This document shows, one piece after another, positions 1 to 8,256 of a stretch of 64,000 nucleotides of DNA. Position 1 is the stretch's first letter; each line of letters begins with the position of its first letter. The stretch is from Hymenobacter cavernae. Lineage in GTDB: Bacteria > Bacteroidota > Bacteroidia > Cytophagales > Hymenobacteraceae. The notes beneath the pieces were generated by a model that was not told where the DNA came from, did not search any database, and was given only the letters and a program-made list of their open reading frames with translations. The position numbers and the translations under genes are program-made. The stretch is taken from NCBI RefSeq assembly GCF_014641455.1, contig NZ_BMHT01000008.1:1-64000 (forward strand), in the 5' to 3' direction.

Positions 1-1455
1 GTGTATTTTTTGCGGGTCAGCGGCGAGCCGCTTGGAATGATTTTGTCGGGCATGGGCAGTGGAAGATAAGACTTGCCACTGTCTGTTTTTACTCGACCAC
101 CTCAGATACGTATTCTGGTTGAACAACGTCTCTTCCAGCTTGCGTTTCTGAATTACGACGTTGTACTCTTCCAACTCTCCTAGCAACTCATTCAAAAAAG
201 TGGACTTGGCAGTAAACAACTGCCAGTTAAAAGGATTCTTCTCACCTGCCTGAGCGTAGTAGTAGTTACCTGCTGCTTTGTCATAATAGATATCGTACAG
301 CTGACTTACAGTATCTCGAATATCAGCTTGCGTCACCTTCTTACTATCAGTTGGCTTTGCTGCTTGGCTCCTGGTCTTCTTAGTACCTACAAGGCTAGGT
401 AGCTTTAAATCTACTCCAGCTTCACGAGCCAGGAGTACCAGCGTACCAACACCATGTTGTATTCTATCCTGCTGGATGTTTCTAAAGAGCTTCCGGACGC
501 CATCTGGATTATAACCACTACCATCTAGTCTACTGAATTGGTCGAAGATGGACAGAGCATACTGGTTATCACCTACCACTCCTTTCACCACATTTGCGAC
601 AGCAAACCAATCATTGTAGCTGCTGGTAATGCTCCTACTCTGTTGCTGGCAAGCTTCCAGGATGGTCTTTACTACTAGTAAACCGTTGTCATCATCATCC
701 TGGTCTTGGTCATTTCCATCCGTTTGGTGAACACGAACACTAGGTAACCTCTCCTTTTCTTGCTTAATGTATTCTGCCTTCCAATCTGAACTAGGAGTAT
801 GTGAACCCAGCCCTAGCCAGATATCTACACTAGTACGACGGTACACATCAGCATCTGGATTGTAGTACACATTAGTATCTGCACTTAGAAAGCAGCCTCT
901 AGACACATTTGCGGTCTGGGTATCCAGCGCAGTACCAAGTTCAGGAAGCTCTTTCCCGACTAGTTCAGCCAATTTCTTCCAGCAAGCCTTATGCTCGTCT
1001 GACTTACAATCAACTTCAAAAACTACCTTCAGACCGTCGCCCGTGGGCGAGACAAAGGCTAGCTTGACGTAGCGTCCAAACTTGCTTTCCAGCAGTCTCT
1101 GCTTGGTAACCTGGACATCTTCAAGATGGTCGTAATCCAAGCAGAGGTAACCTGTATATGTGTCTACCTTCAGGCTAGCATCACTTCTTACACCTTGAAA
1201 CTGACCAGCGAAGGCCACGACAGGCAGCTTCTCTTTTTCCTCTTTGTTGCCAGTAGCTCTGTATTGCTGTATTTGGTTGGTGATATCATCCTGTTGGATG
1301 AACGTACCACTCTTTATTATTTCTGCAACTCTGCTGAGCGTTAATAGCTGCTCATTAGGTTGGTTTCCTCTCAGCGACTCGTAATAGTTGAATTGTGGCT
1401 GTAGAGCGTCATTAATGGTGTTTTTTAGTTCGTCAAATTGTTGTGTGGTTAACAT
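1..1455 (-). CDS. VirE_N / primase-type plasmid protein (N-terminal part, cut by window edge)
   Basis: An open frame starts with ATG at 1455 and stays open for 485 codons to the left edge, so the C-terminus is outside the window. Residues from about 80 (LPVVAFAGQF, then GYLCLDYDHL and FVSPTGDGLKVVFEV) match the layout of the BT4734/BF3469 VirE N-terminal domain, common in Bacteroidota mobile elements, where it usually precedes a helicase. A helical block from about residue 265 (YNDWFAVANVVKG, then a GYNPDGVRKLFRNI stretch) resembles the PriCT_2 primase C-terminal domain. An acidic linker DQDQDDDDN lies between them. The likely role is replication priming or helicase work for the element. It faces the same way as the small regulator upstream. 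The domain reading is by eye; the start is clear but the full length is unknown. Confidence 0.72.
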   Translation of the reverse strand, partial: MLTTQQFDELKNTINDALQPQFNYYESLRGNQPNEQLLTLSRVAEIIKSGTFIQQDDITNQIQQYRATGNKEEKEKLPVVAFAGQFQGVRSDASLKVDTYTGYLCLDYDHLEDVQVTKQRLLESKFGRYVKLAFVSPTGDGLKVVFEVDCKSDEHKACWKKLAELVGKELPELGTALDTQTANVSRGCFLSADTNVYYNPDADVYRRTSVDIWLGLGSHTPSSDWKAEYIKQEKERLPSVRVHQTDGNDQDQDDDDNGLLVVKTILEACQQQSRSITSSYNDWFAVANVVKGVVGDNQYALSIFDQFSRLDGSGYNPDGVRKLFRNIQQDRIQHGVGTLVLLAREAGVDLKLPSLVGTKKTRSQAAKPTDSKKVTQADIRDTVSQLYDIYYDKAAGNYYYAQAGEKNPFNWQLFTAKSTFLNELLGELEEYNVVIQKRKLEETLFNQNTYLRWSSKNRQWQVLSSTAHARQNHSKRLAADPQKIH

Positions 1456-1513
1456 TTAGTTAAACATGTTCTGTATTCTATTATTTGTTATCTGCTAAGT
1501 GTAGGTAATTACC

Positions 1514-1705
1514 TTATACTCTATTTCTACCAGCACTAGGACTTAGGTGCTTAACTAAAGCTTCTTCGAGTAGCTCAGTCACTGTTATTTCTCGACGTTT
1601 GGCTTCTGATTCTACCAGCGTCTTCCAAGCTGGTACCAGCCTGAACGTAATCCGTTCAGTTCTCAGGTCCTTTTCTACTTTTTGCTTTTCTACTTCTTGT
1701 TTCAT
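1514..1705 (-). CDS. Small ribbon-helix-helix DNA-binding protein
   Basis: A 63-residue protein if started at the ATG at 1705 (MKQEVEK). The frame is open further upstream, but those residues (MFFTFLVYIKDK) do not look like part of the fold. A beta-strand TERITFRLVP followed by two helices (AWKTLVESEAKRR and VTELLEEALVKHL) fits the Arc/MetJ/CopG ribbon-helix-helix fold. Such proteins serve as plasmid copy-number or partition regulators, antitoxins or relaxosome parts. No toxin partner is adjacent; the next gene downstream is the primase-like frame, 58 bases away. A role in controlling that operon is inference. Confidence 0.6.
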   Translation of the reverse strand: MKQEVEKQKVEKDLRTERITFRLVPAWKTLVESEAKRREITVTELLEEALVKHLSPSAGRNRV

Positions 1706-1841
1706 GTTTGTCTTTGTGTACACCATTAAATAGTGGTGGCAGACAAACATCTTGTCTTTTATGTATACTAAGAAAGTAAAAAACACATAGCATAATTATA
1801 ACTCATTAATAATCAGAGACTAAATTTTACATAATAGGCAT

Positions 1842-1872
1842 TAAAAAACCTCTACGTCATGGTGTAGAGGTT
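1842..1872 (-). terminator. Rho-independent terminator after the 1894-2370 HNH gene
   Basis: Read on the minus strand, a 9-bp stem (AACCTCTAC / GTAGAGGTT) is followed directly by a run of six T. It sits about 20 bases past the HNH stop codon. Its stem is nearly the same as that of the terminator at 2463-2493. Confidence 0.8.
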
Positions 1873-1893
1873 GAATTTCGTCTTACAATGTGC

Positions 1894-2370
1894 CTACTGG
1901 CTACCATACTTCTCAGCATCCGACGCGTTCAGGATACTATTCTTGATATGTGCTAGTACTTGTGCCTTGCTGGTCATCTGGAAGCCTAATGCCACAGCGA
2001 TTTCATCCCAGCTGACCCCAGGCTTTTTAATCAGCTCCAGAACACCTTTACTCACACGTTCTGGCGGCGCAGGCTTCACCCGTATAGGCTTCACATAACT
2101 AGCAGGACGCTTATCTACTAAGTTATCCAGCCTATTATTTTCCTTGTTGCCGTCAGCGTGGTAGGCCTTCTTTTTACCCCAAAATGCCTCAGCAGCGAGG
2201 TTATGTACATATGCACTTCTCATAACACTCCAGTTGTTTAAGAACACAGATACGCCATATGGTGTGTTTCGCAGTCGAGGCATAAAGTCACCTTTGCGCA
2301 CGCGGCCCAACGAGCTGACCTCGTAATGCTCCCAGTCAGGAATTGACTTCCAGATTTCAACTTCTTCCAT
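1894..2370 (-). CDS. NUMOD4 / HNH endonuclease-like protein
   Basis: A 158-residue protein from the ATG at 2370 (MEEVEIW); a start seven codons upstream is also open. Residues 4-27 (EIWKSIPDWEHYEVSSLGRV) are a NUMOD4 DNA-recognition motif. Residues 55-84 carry the HNH_3-type core, with H56, then YHADG with H71, N79 and N83. Residues 108-150 form a likely helix-turn-helix tail (VSWDEIAVALGF). The architecture is typical of free-standing phage and plasmid homing-type nickases. It is a distant relative of the shorter protein at 8257-8541. Own terminator downstream. Cleavage activity is inferred from the family. Confidence 0.72.
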   Translation of the reverse strand: MEEVEIWKSIPDWEHYEVSSLGRVRKGDFMPRLRNTPYGVSVFLNNWSVMRSAYVHNLAAEAFWGKKKAYHADGNKENNRLDNLVDKRPASYVKPIRVKPAPPERVSKGVLELIKKPGVSWDEIAVALGFQMTSKAQVLAHIKNSILNASDAEKYGSQ

Positions 2371-2462
2371 GCGTGTAAATACGCCCTGCAAGCATAGATG
2401 ACAGACGCCAGAAGGATTGTATACCCATGCGGAGAGCGTTCAACCTGGACTAGCGCAGGCAA

Positions 2463-2493
2463 CAAAAAACCTCTATACAGGAGCATAGAGGTT
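2463..2493 (-). terminator. Rho-independent terminator after the 2527-2829 gene
   Basis: On the minus strand the stem AACCTCTAT / ATAGAGGTT is followed by TTTTTT. The stem, the T-run and the bases preceding it resemble those at 1842-1872, suggesting the two gene-plus-terminator units share ancestry or exchanged this end. Confidence 0.78.
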
Positions 2494-2526
2494 AAATTTC
2501 ATCTTACGGCCCTTGCTAAGTAGATT

Positions 2527-2829
2527 TTAGTTGTTAGCGAAAAGCTTTTCAAACTCATCTATTTGCATCCTCGCACCCGTAATTTCACCGTTGAAATCTT
2601 TTACGACAGTAACAACTTCTTTCCGTTCTGGACTATAGATGCTAGTAACCACATACTTTTTACCGTTTTGCAGAACTACCAGCATGATACGATATGGTGA
2701 AAACTTTCTGTAGACCTCATTGCCATTTTCTATTACCAATAAATTTTCCTCATCTTCATAATGAGTATACCTGATGTCCTCGATATTGTCCATAGACACG
2801 TATGAACCATCTTCTAATTTAATAGTCAT
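2527..2829 (-). CDS. Hypothetical 100-residue protein of the accessory region
   Basis: I do not recognise a family. The protein is acidic, with no signal peptide or membrane segment. It looks mostly beta-stranded (YVVTSIYSP, EVVTVVKDFNGE), with a helical end (MQIDEFEKLFANN). It starts 19 bases after the AlbA_2 gene on the same strand, so the two are probably co-transcribed and end at the terminator at 2463-2493. A partner, inhibitor or immunity role for the AlbA_2 protein is possible but speculative. Confidence 0.6.
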   Translation of the reverse strand: MTIKLEDGSYVSMDNIEDIRYTHYEDEENLLVIENGNEVYRKFSPYRIMLVVLQNGKKYVVTSIYSPERKEVVTVVKDFNGEITGARMQIDEFEKLFANN

Positions 2830-2848
2830 TTTCTTTCTACCTTGGTTA

Positions 2849-3922
2849 TTAGTGTACTTTTTTTCTCAATATACCAAATTTTTCCAACATGTCGTTTTCG
2901 GAATCATTAATCTCAGTCTGTATTTCAGAAATCAATTTATTCTCGTAGACTATTGAAACCCTTTCTCTTACATTATCTAGGTCTCCTGACAAATCTATTT
3001 TGTAACGACTCACTTTGATAGGAGACGTCTTACCACCAAAGAAGACCAAGATTTCACCTGTATTTTTATCCTTCAAAACATGCCTTTGACTACTGGTAAA
3101 ATTGATTTTTTTATCAATACTAATAGGTTCTCCGTTGTACAGAATTTTCCCTTCGTTCCTGTAAGTATACTGGGAGCCCTGTAAAGTATACTTAGGATGA
3201 ACAACTTGATGAGGATTGTAATCGGCAAATACACCACCAAGTATTTGTATTTTATAATAGAATCCTTCTTCATTAATAAAAGGCGAAAAATTAAAGAAGA
3301 AGAACTCTAGTTCTAAGTAGCAACCCTTCTCAATAGTATCCATATCTTCTGGAATAATGTATGCCTCTAACCGAGGATATGTAACCTTCTTAAATAAAGC
3401 TTCTATGTAGTGGTGAGGAGCTGGCTTCTTTTGCCCATCAATCCTCATATAGTAGATATTATCTGTTTGGTGAGGAGCATAAGGACTCTCATCGATTTCA
3501 AATACACACACTTGATAATCATCCTTTCTGATTAACTGAGCACGGATACCAATCGGCAAGGGTATTATCTTATCAGAAATCTTACTAATCAGCCAATCCT
3601 TTTCGACGGTAAGAGGGACCCTGGTCAAGTCCCCAACAAACACCTTCTCTTTCTTACCATCTACCTTCTTTCCTTCGGGTGCTCCCCAGATAAGTAGCCC
3701 ACCACTGGAGTTGAGAAAAGCACAGATACCTTGGGTCACCCCCTCTATCTTATCATCCAGCTTACCATTGGGATTACATGACTTGAACTCCAGTTGGTCT
3801 GATTCTTCTCGTTCTACCGAGAAAAATGCTTCTAAATCAGGATAGGTTAGTTGCCCTAGGGGCTTACCAAAGTAGATTTGAGAGTACTCCATATAAGAAG
3901 TGTAACGGTTTAGCTTAGTCAA
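2849..3922 (-). CDS. AlbA_2 (Schlafen-type) domain protein
   Basis: A 357-residue protein. The N-terminal half has the AlbA_2/divergent AAA_4 domain: ESDQLEFKS near residue 40, FLNSSGGLLIWG near 70, and the closing YYMRIDGQKKPAPHHYIEALF region near 155-175. The family binds nucleic acids, occurs in transcriptional regulators and Schlafen-like nucleases, and is frequent in defence and mobile elements. The C-terminal half (about 180-357) has no family I recognise and looks beta-rich. There is no obvious Walker motif. It is followed on the same strand by the 100-residue orphan. Defence or regulatory function is inferred from family and location. Confidence 0.7.
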   Translation of the reverse strand: MTKLNRYTSYMEYSQIYFGKPLGQLTYPDLEAFFSVEREESDQLEFKSCNPNGKLDDKIEGVTQGICAFLNSSGGLLIWGAPEGKKVDGKKEKVFVGDLTRVPLTVEKDWLISKISDKIIPLPIGIRAQLIRKDDYQVCVFEIDESPYAPHQTDNIYYMRIDGQKKPAPHHYIEALFKKVTYPRLEAYIIPEDMDTIEKGCYLELEFFFFNFSPFINEEGFYYKIQILGGVFADYNPHQVVHPKYTLQGSQYTYRNEGKILYNGEPISIDKKINFTSSQRHVLKDKNTGEILVFFGGKTSPIKVSRYKIDLSGDLDNVRERVSIVYENKLISEIQTEINDSENDMLEKFGILRKKVH

Positions 3923-3971
3923 TAATAGAACTCTAATAAAGTTAGCAATATTCTTAGTATTTTTAGCACAT

Positions 3972-4226
3972 ATGATTGCCTCTCATTACACTTTTCGCAC
4001 TCTTAGCTTCCAGGAGCAAGTAGTTCTGGTCTGGGATGGAGGAATCTACCTAGCTACTCGCTACGAGGAAGAAGACACAGTTGGCCTGTATCACATGTCA
4101 GGAGGCTACTTCGTGGAGCTGTTCTATGACCACTTGGAGAACAAGATGCAGGAGTATACCAGGACCCTCACTAGTACGGAGTGCTTGGAAGATTATGCTT
4201 GTTACATCAAGCTCACAGATTTATAA
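3972..4226 (+). CDS. Small hypothetical protein (84 residues)
   Basis: The protein is cytosolic-looking and contains WDGGIYLATRYEEED and MSGGYFVELFYD, which suggests one compact alpha/beta domain. I have a weak impression that similar small proteins recur in Hymenobacter-type plasmids and islands, but I cannot name a family. It lies 42 bases ahead of the KAP NTPase on the same strand and may share its transcript; a start at 3972 fits the spacing to the divergent AlbA_2 gene. Confidence 0.55.
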   Translation: MIASHYTFRTLSFQEQVVLVWDGGIYLATRYEEEDTVGLYHMSGGYFVELFYDHLENKMQEYTRTLTSTECLEDYACYIKLTDL

Positions 4227-4268
4227 AGTAGAAACGAAGAAATCCTCAACTAACCGCGATAATAATTC

Positions 4269-6905
4269 ATGAATACTATCAAGTTTCTATACAGAACCAA
4301 GATACTATTGCCAATAATAGCTCTTCTGTTTGCACTATTATTTCTTAGCTCTATTGTAAAAGGTTTAGAAGCTACTCTTTATGACAACGTAGCAAAACCT
4401 TACCTGTCAAAGGTAGCAGGTAATGCCCCTCATGACGTTCTTGTAACTTTAATAGCGCTATCATTCATTGCTATTGCATCTATAGTGCTAAGAAAGAAGC
4501 TCAATGGATACCTGCTTCTATCGCTTAGCCTAATAACATTACTAATAACAAGCTTCCATGTATACTTAAGAGTTTTCACAAACACCTGGGTTTTCACAGG
4601 ATTCAAGCTATACGATAAGCTCAAGTACTTAGATATCCCTGTTATACTATTGTTTATCTACTGTGTTGCTGCAATATCCGTCTACTTATTAAAAAATACG
4701 CAGGCCAGAAACCTAGAGAAGAAATCGGTTGAAAATTCAGGAAAAATATTATTCCCTATTATAACCAACGATGAACCAATCACAGGTACAGACGAACATG
4801 CTGATGAATTAAGCTATAACGGTTATGCCTCTACATTAGCAGCATCAATCAATAACAACAGATTTGATACAGCATTTGCTATTGGCATCAATGGACCCTG
4901 GGGAACTGGGAAAACATCATTTATAAATCTAATTATTTGTGACATTAACAAAAAAGACACAATACACATTGAAGTCTCTCCTTGGAATAGCAATACGCCC
5001 AAAGACCTCATTAAAGATTTCTTCGACACAATGCAGGAAGCATTGGCAGAGCATCACCAATCAATACCATACTTACTAACAAAATACTCCAACAAACTAG
5101 TTAATATTCACGAAAACAAAGTAACAAGCCTTATAAAGAAAGCAACTTCTACTGTAGCTAATAACGAATCTATTAATAGCATTCATAAAAATATCAATAA
5201 CACACTCAGAGAGATAAACAAAAAAATTATTATTACGATAGATGACCTAGATAGGCTAGATTCGGAAGAGATTATGGAAGTCTTGAGACTTATAAGGAAT
5301 ACCGCCAACTTCTATAATACATTTTTTATAGTTGCGTACGACAGGACTTATGTATCAAAAGCCCTTGAGAAACATAACACACATAATACAAATCAATTCA
5401 TCAATAAGATATTTCAAATAGAAGTAACCCTTCCATTCTACAACAAAGATATATTGATAAACAAGTTAACAGCGCAACTCATCATAGCATTTCCTGAATC
5501 TGAAAAGGTCTTTAAAGAAGCATTTTTTGGAGCAGAGATTAACACAGAGCCTGTTTTAATAAAATCTTGGCTAACGAGCTTACGAGATGTAACAAGATTA
5601 TCGAATAGCATATCTTTAAATCTAAGCAAACTTATTGGAGAGGCTAATAATCAAATAATAAGCGAGGTAGACGTGCATGATTTCACTAGAATAGAAATAC
5701 TAAGACTCAATTATCCGGAAGTTTATCAATTACTATACAAACAAAGAGAATTATTTTTACAGAGACCATATTATAATAATGAAGACCAGAAATACACTTT
5801 AAAAAAGAAAGAAAACAATGATAATAATGAATACTTACTTAGTGAACACCTTGAAGATAATCTTGAAATATTAGCGATTGAAAAACATTCTGTATCAAAG
5901 ATAATAGAACTTATTGCAGCTATTTTCAGTGATTCTAATAGAATAGAAAGAACAAAACAATCTATAGTTTACCCGAGTAAGTTCAATCTTTATTTCTCCT
6001 ACGCGCTTCTACACAATAACTTATCAGAAATAAGCTTCATTCGCGCAAGAAGCTCTAGCCAAGATATCTTCAATAATCATATTGACAAATGGATAGAGAG
6101 TGGGCTTACAGATGAATTATCCGAGCGCTTTGAATATATTACAGCTTTCGACAACCCAGGAGATTACAAGAAAGTAACAACAGCTATTTTTTATTTTGCC
6201 AGCAGAAAGCCTAAAAAAAGCTTCTTTAACAAGTATGGCGATGAAATGATAGGCTTTAATCCTGAAAAAACTATTTATTTAATAAATATTTATGAAACAC
6301 ACAGCTCTAATATGGATGAAGAGAAAAATATACCATTAGAAAGGCATGAATTTATTGAATTTGTTAGAGAATTATTCATCAATGCCTCATCGCCGTTTAT
6401 TTTTGAATCATCAATAATAAAAAAGATAAGCAAAGAATACCAACACACCTTTACTCTATCCCCAGAAGAAATAAACAATATTGCAACTAATTACTTACAA
6501 AAATACTGCAATCAATCTGATGCAAGATTCAAAACTGCTCAAACATTATTTCTTAACTGTGCAACATACAAAGATGGAAAATATGAAAGACCATCATCTC
6601 ACGCAAAATCTATCTACCTGTTTTTTGCAGTAGAGAGAGCACTTGATGACTTCATTCACTCTATTTTATACCGCTGGAGCACAGATGGTGATAAATTCTT
6701 AATTGGGCCTTATGCAAAGGATTACTATGGTAATTACGAAACTCTTGTTAACGTTATAAAAAAGAGCACATTTGCCAATTGGAATTACTTACCAGAATTC
6801 ATTAGGTTTTATGAGGTCTTCAAAAAGAATCAATATACCCCAGTAGAATTCGATTTTAAAGACATACCTATTCAAAGAGTCTCATACGACACTAGTAACT
6901 CTTAA
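4269..6905 (+). CDS. Membrane KAP-family P-loop NTPase, candidate anti-phage protein
   Basis: An 878-residue protein. Four hydrophobic helices lie in the first 145 residues (about 12-32, 57-74, 80-100 and 120-142). A P-loop with GPWGTGKTS follows at about 209-217, and a Walker B IIITIDDLDRLD near 319-330. TM helices next to a KAP-type P-loop, and the conserved TIDDLDRL, define the KAP family. Known members include PifA of plasmid F, which excludes phage T7. The C-terminal 500 residues have no domain I can name and may be the sensor or effector. Its base composition is much more AT-rich than the chromosome (A/T-ending codons throughout). It ends 1 base before the convergent rep gene. ATPase activity is well supported; defence is inference. 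Confidence 0.8.
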   Translation: MNTIKFLYRTKILLPIIALLFALLFLSSIVKGLEATLYDNVAKPYLSKVAGNAPHDVLVTLIALSFIAIASIVLRKKLNGYLLLSLSLITLLITSFHVYLRVFTNTWVFTGFKLYDKLKYLDIPVILLFIYCVAAISVYLLKNTQARNLEKKSVENSGKILFPIITNDEPITGTDEHADELSYNGYASTLAASINNNRFDTAFAIGINGPWGTGKTSFINLIICDINKKDTIHIEVSPWNSNTPKDLIKDFFDTMQEALAEHHQSIPYLLTKYSNKLVNIHENKVTSLIKKATSTVANNESINSIHKNINNTLREINKKIIITIDDLDRLDSEEIMEVLRLIRNTANFYNTFFIVAYDRTYVSKALEKHNTHNTNQFINKIFQIEVTLPFYNKDILINKLTAQLIIAFPESEKVFKEAFFGAEINTEPVLIKSWLTSLRDVTRLSNSISLNLSKLIGEANNQIISEVDVHDFTRIEILRLNYPEVYQLLYKQRELFLQRPYYNNEDQKYTLKKKENNDNNEYLLSEHLEDNLEILAIEKHSVSKIIELIAAIFSDSNRIERTKQSIVYPSKFNLYFSYALLHNNLSEISFIRARSSSQDIFNNHIDKWIESGLTDELSERFEYITAFDNPGDYKKVTTAIFYFASRKPKKSFFNKYGDEMIGFNPEKTIYLINIYETHSSNMDEEKNIPLERHEFIEFVRELFINASSPFIFESSIIKKISKEYQHTFTLSPEEINNIATNYLQKYCNQSDARFKTAQTLFLNCATYKDGKYERPSSHAKSIYLFFAVERALDDFIHSILYRWSTDGDKFLIGPYAKDYYGNYETLVNVIKKSTFANWNYLPEFIRFYEVFKKNQYTPVEFDFKDIPIQRVSYDTSNS

Positions 6906-6906
6906 A

Positions 6907-7890
6907 TTAAAAAATACCTGGACATTCCTTCTTGATTCGGCCTACGATTGCAGCCGCTAAGTTGTCTTTAGGCTGTCCTTGGTGCTCAGCCCATGCTTGA
7001 TGTTGGGCTTTTATCACACTGTCAAATCTTGAACGTTTCCCGCCGCACCAAGACAGGATTTTAACAAGCTGAGGGAGCGTTACGCCACGATTTTCCATGA
7101 CTTTACAACCCTGAGCTACATGTATAGCCTCAGCACCACTCCAATCCGCTAGAATGTTACGGTTTACAGCCTCTACGGGCTCACTCTTAGTCTTAGGAAC
7201 TTGGTGCGAGGGCTTAGGGTTCTTATCAGCCAGCGCCTCACCAGAGGCTTCCACAGGCTGTATCGGCAGCGCCTTGAAAATGACACCTAGGACACGTTTC
7301 CCGCGCTTTTTGGTTTCGTAGCTATAACCAAGCTCAGCACACACCTTATCGAGCAAGGCACGGCGAAAATCCGCCAAATTGGGGTAAGTGGTCAAGTCGT
7401 TCAGGATAGCCATCCGGAGTTCTTCGACCTTCCATGCTTTAATCGTGTTGAGTGATTGATACGACTTCAATAGCCAGAAAAGCCGGTAAGTATGAGGATT
7501 GCGGAAACGAACCCGAGTAAAATCTACTTGTGTAAAACCGACGCCGTTAGCCTCAAATCCTATCAAGTGCGATTCAGCTGCTGGGTTCCATGTACCAACG
7601 ATATCCCCAGTCTGTTCTTCAATCCCTAGGGTATCAAATAAGCTTGTATCACCAAGGCATTGATATTTTCTGGATAATAGGTTCTCAATGGATTCGCGCA
7701 CCAGCGCATACGCTTTGCCGGAGTAGCTGGTAATGACATCCCCTACCATCCTCACGCGTATCTCCTGAAGTACATTATCAGCTCGACGCACAGTGCGAAG
7801 ACACGCCGCGAATAATCTAGCCTCCGTAACCGTCATAACTGACTGATTTTCTCGGACAATAGTGTTGCTGAGTGTCGCTGTAGTTTTCAT
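6907..7890 (-). CDS. Rep_3 / RepB-family plasmid replication initiator
   Basis: A 327-residue protein. The N-terminal pattern (NTIVRENQSVMTVTEARLFAACLRTV) and the winged-helix region (FRNPHTYRLFWLLKSYQ, then VEELRMAILNDLTTYPNLADFRRALLDKVCAEL) are typical of Rep_3 initiators, which bind iterons as monomers and an operator as dimers. The C-terminal 90 residues (after about 235) look like a variable tail. Its start lies next to the iteron array at 7979-8075 and the inverted repeat at 7914-7946, so the replicon is complete in principle. Convergent with the KAP gene. It shows that this region is or was a plasmid. Confidence 0.88.
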   Translation of the reverse strand: MKTTATLSNTIVRENQSVMTVTEARLFAACLRTVRRADNVLQEIRVRMVGDVITSYSGKAYALVRESIENLLSRKYQCLGDTSLFDTLGIEEQTGDIVGTWNPAAESHLIGFEANGVGFTQVDFTRVRFRNPHTYRLFWLLKSYQSLNTIKAWKVEELRMAILNDLTTYPNLADFRRALLDKVCAELGYSYETKKRGKRVLGVIFKALPIQPVEASGEALADKNPKPSHQVPKTKSEPVEAVNRNILADWSGAEAIHVAQGCKVMENRGVTLPQLVKILSWCGGKRSRFDSVIKAQHQAWAEHQGQPKDNLAAAIVGRIKKECPGIF

Positions 7891-7913
7891 TTCTGTACTG
7901 CTTATATGCTTTA

Positions 7914-7946
7914 TGGTACTGCAAAGTTAAGAATAATGCAGTACCA
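7914..7946. promoter_or_regulatory. Inverted repeat upstream of rep, likely autoregulatory operator
   Basis: A perfect 10-bp inverted repeat (TGGTACTGCA at 7914-7923, TGCAGTACCA at 7937-7946) lies 24 bases before the rep start codon. The arms hold the iteron core CAGTACCA in opposite orientations. This is the arrangement by which Rep_3 dimers repress their own gene in well-studied plasmids; here the role is inferred from layout. Confidence 0.7.
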
Positions 7947-7978
7947 AACAACATATATCAGAAAATTTACCTCAGATA

Positions 7979-8098
7979 CAGTACCATATACCTGGTATAT
8001 CAGTACAAGAATCGCAACTGAATGTACCATAGACCTAGTAATCCAGTACTATAATCCAGCTGAGGCAGTACCATAGCACAAGAACACTCTTCGGACAA
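7979..8098. other. Plasmid replication origin: five 22-bp iterons
   Basis: The core CAGTACCATA or close variants starts at 7979, 8001, 8022, 8044 and 8066, so the spacing is 22, 21, 22 and 22 bases. Copies 1 and 5 match exactly over 10 bases; copies 2, 3 and 4 have one to three changes. Two helical turns per repeat places all sites on one face of the DNA. The array sits between rep and an AT-rich tract (8105-8220), as in oriV regions of iteron plasmids. I saw no clear DnaA box. Confidence 0.82.
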
Positions 8099-8104
8099 TT
8101 TGAA

Positions 8105-8220
8105 AATCAACGAGTTAGCCTACCTCGAATAGGGAATAAAAGGAATACATGGAATAAAATCGAATAAGGATTTCGATTTTATTAAATTGAATTAAAAAGG
8201 GAAAATAATTAGGAAAGGCG
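8105..8220. other. AT-rich tract next to the iterons, candidate unwinding element
   Basis: The stretch holds several GGAATAMAW-type direct repeats (around 8133, 8142 and 8151) and a 12-bp inverted repeat (AATAAAATCGAA at 8153-8164, TTCGATTTTATT at 8172-8183). AT-rich repeats beside iterons commonly form the DNA unwinding element. No ORF. Confidence 0.5.
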
Positions 8221-8256
8221 TATCTTTACTTTATCAGCGGCGTAAAGCAATACACT

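Noticed and set aside
1721..1737. CACCA...TGGTG inverted repeat before the ribbon-helix-helix gene as operator
   Set aside because: Only 5-bp arms with a 7-base gap; too weak to claim.
4269..6905. KAP NTPase as a restriction or helicase enzyme
   Set aside because: No helicase motifs, methylase or nuclease motif seen; four TM helices with a KAP-type P-loop fit KAP better.
7979..8075. CRISPR-like array because of regular repeats
   Set aside because: Repeats are only about 10 bases with 12-base gaps, AT-rich and next to rep; they are iterons. No cas genes are present and no other array was seen.
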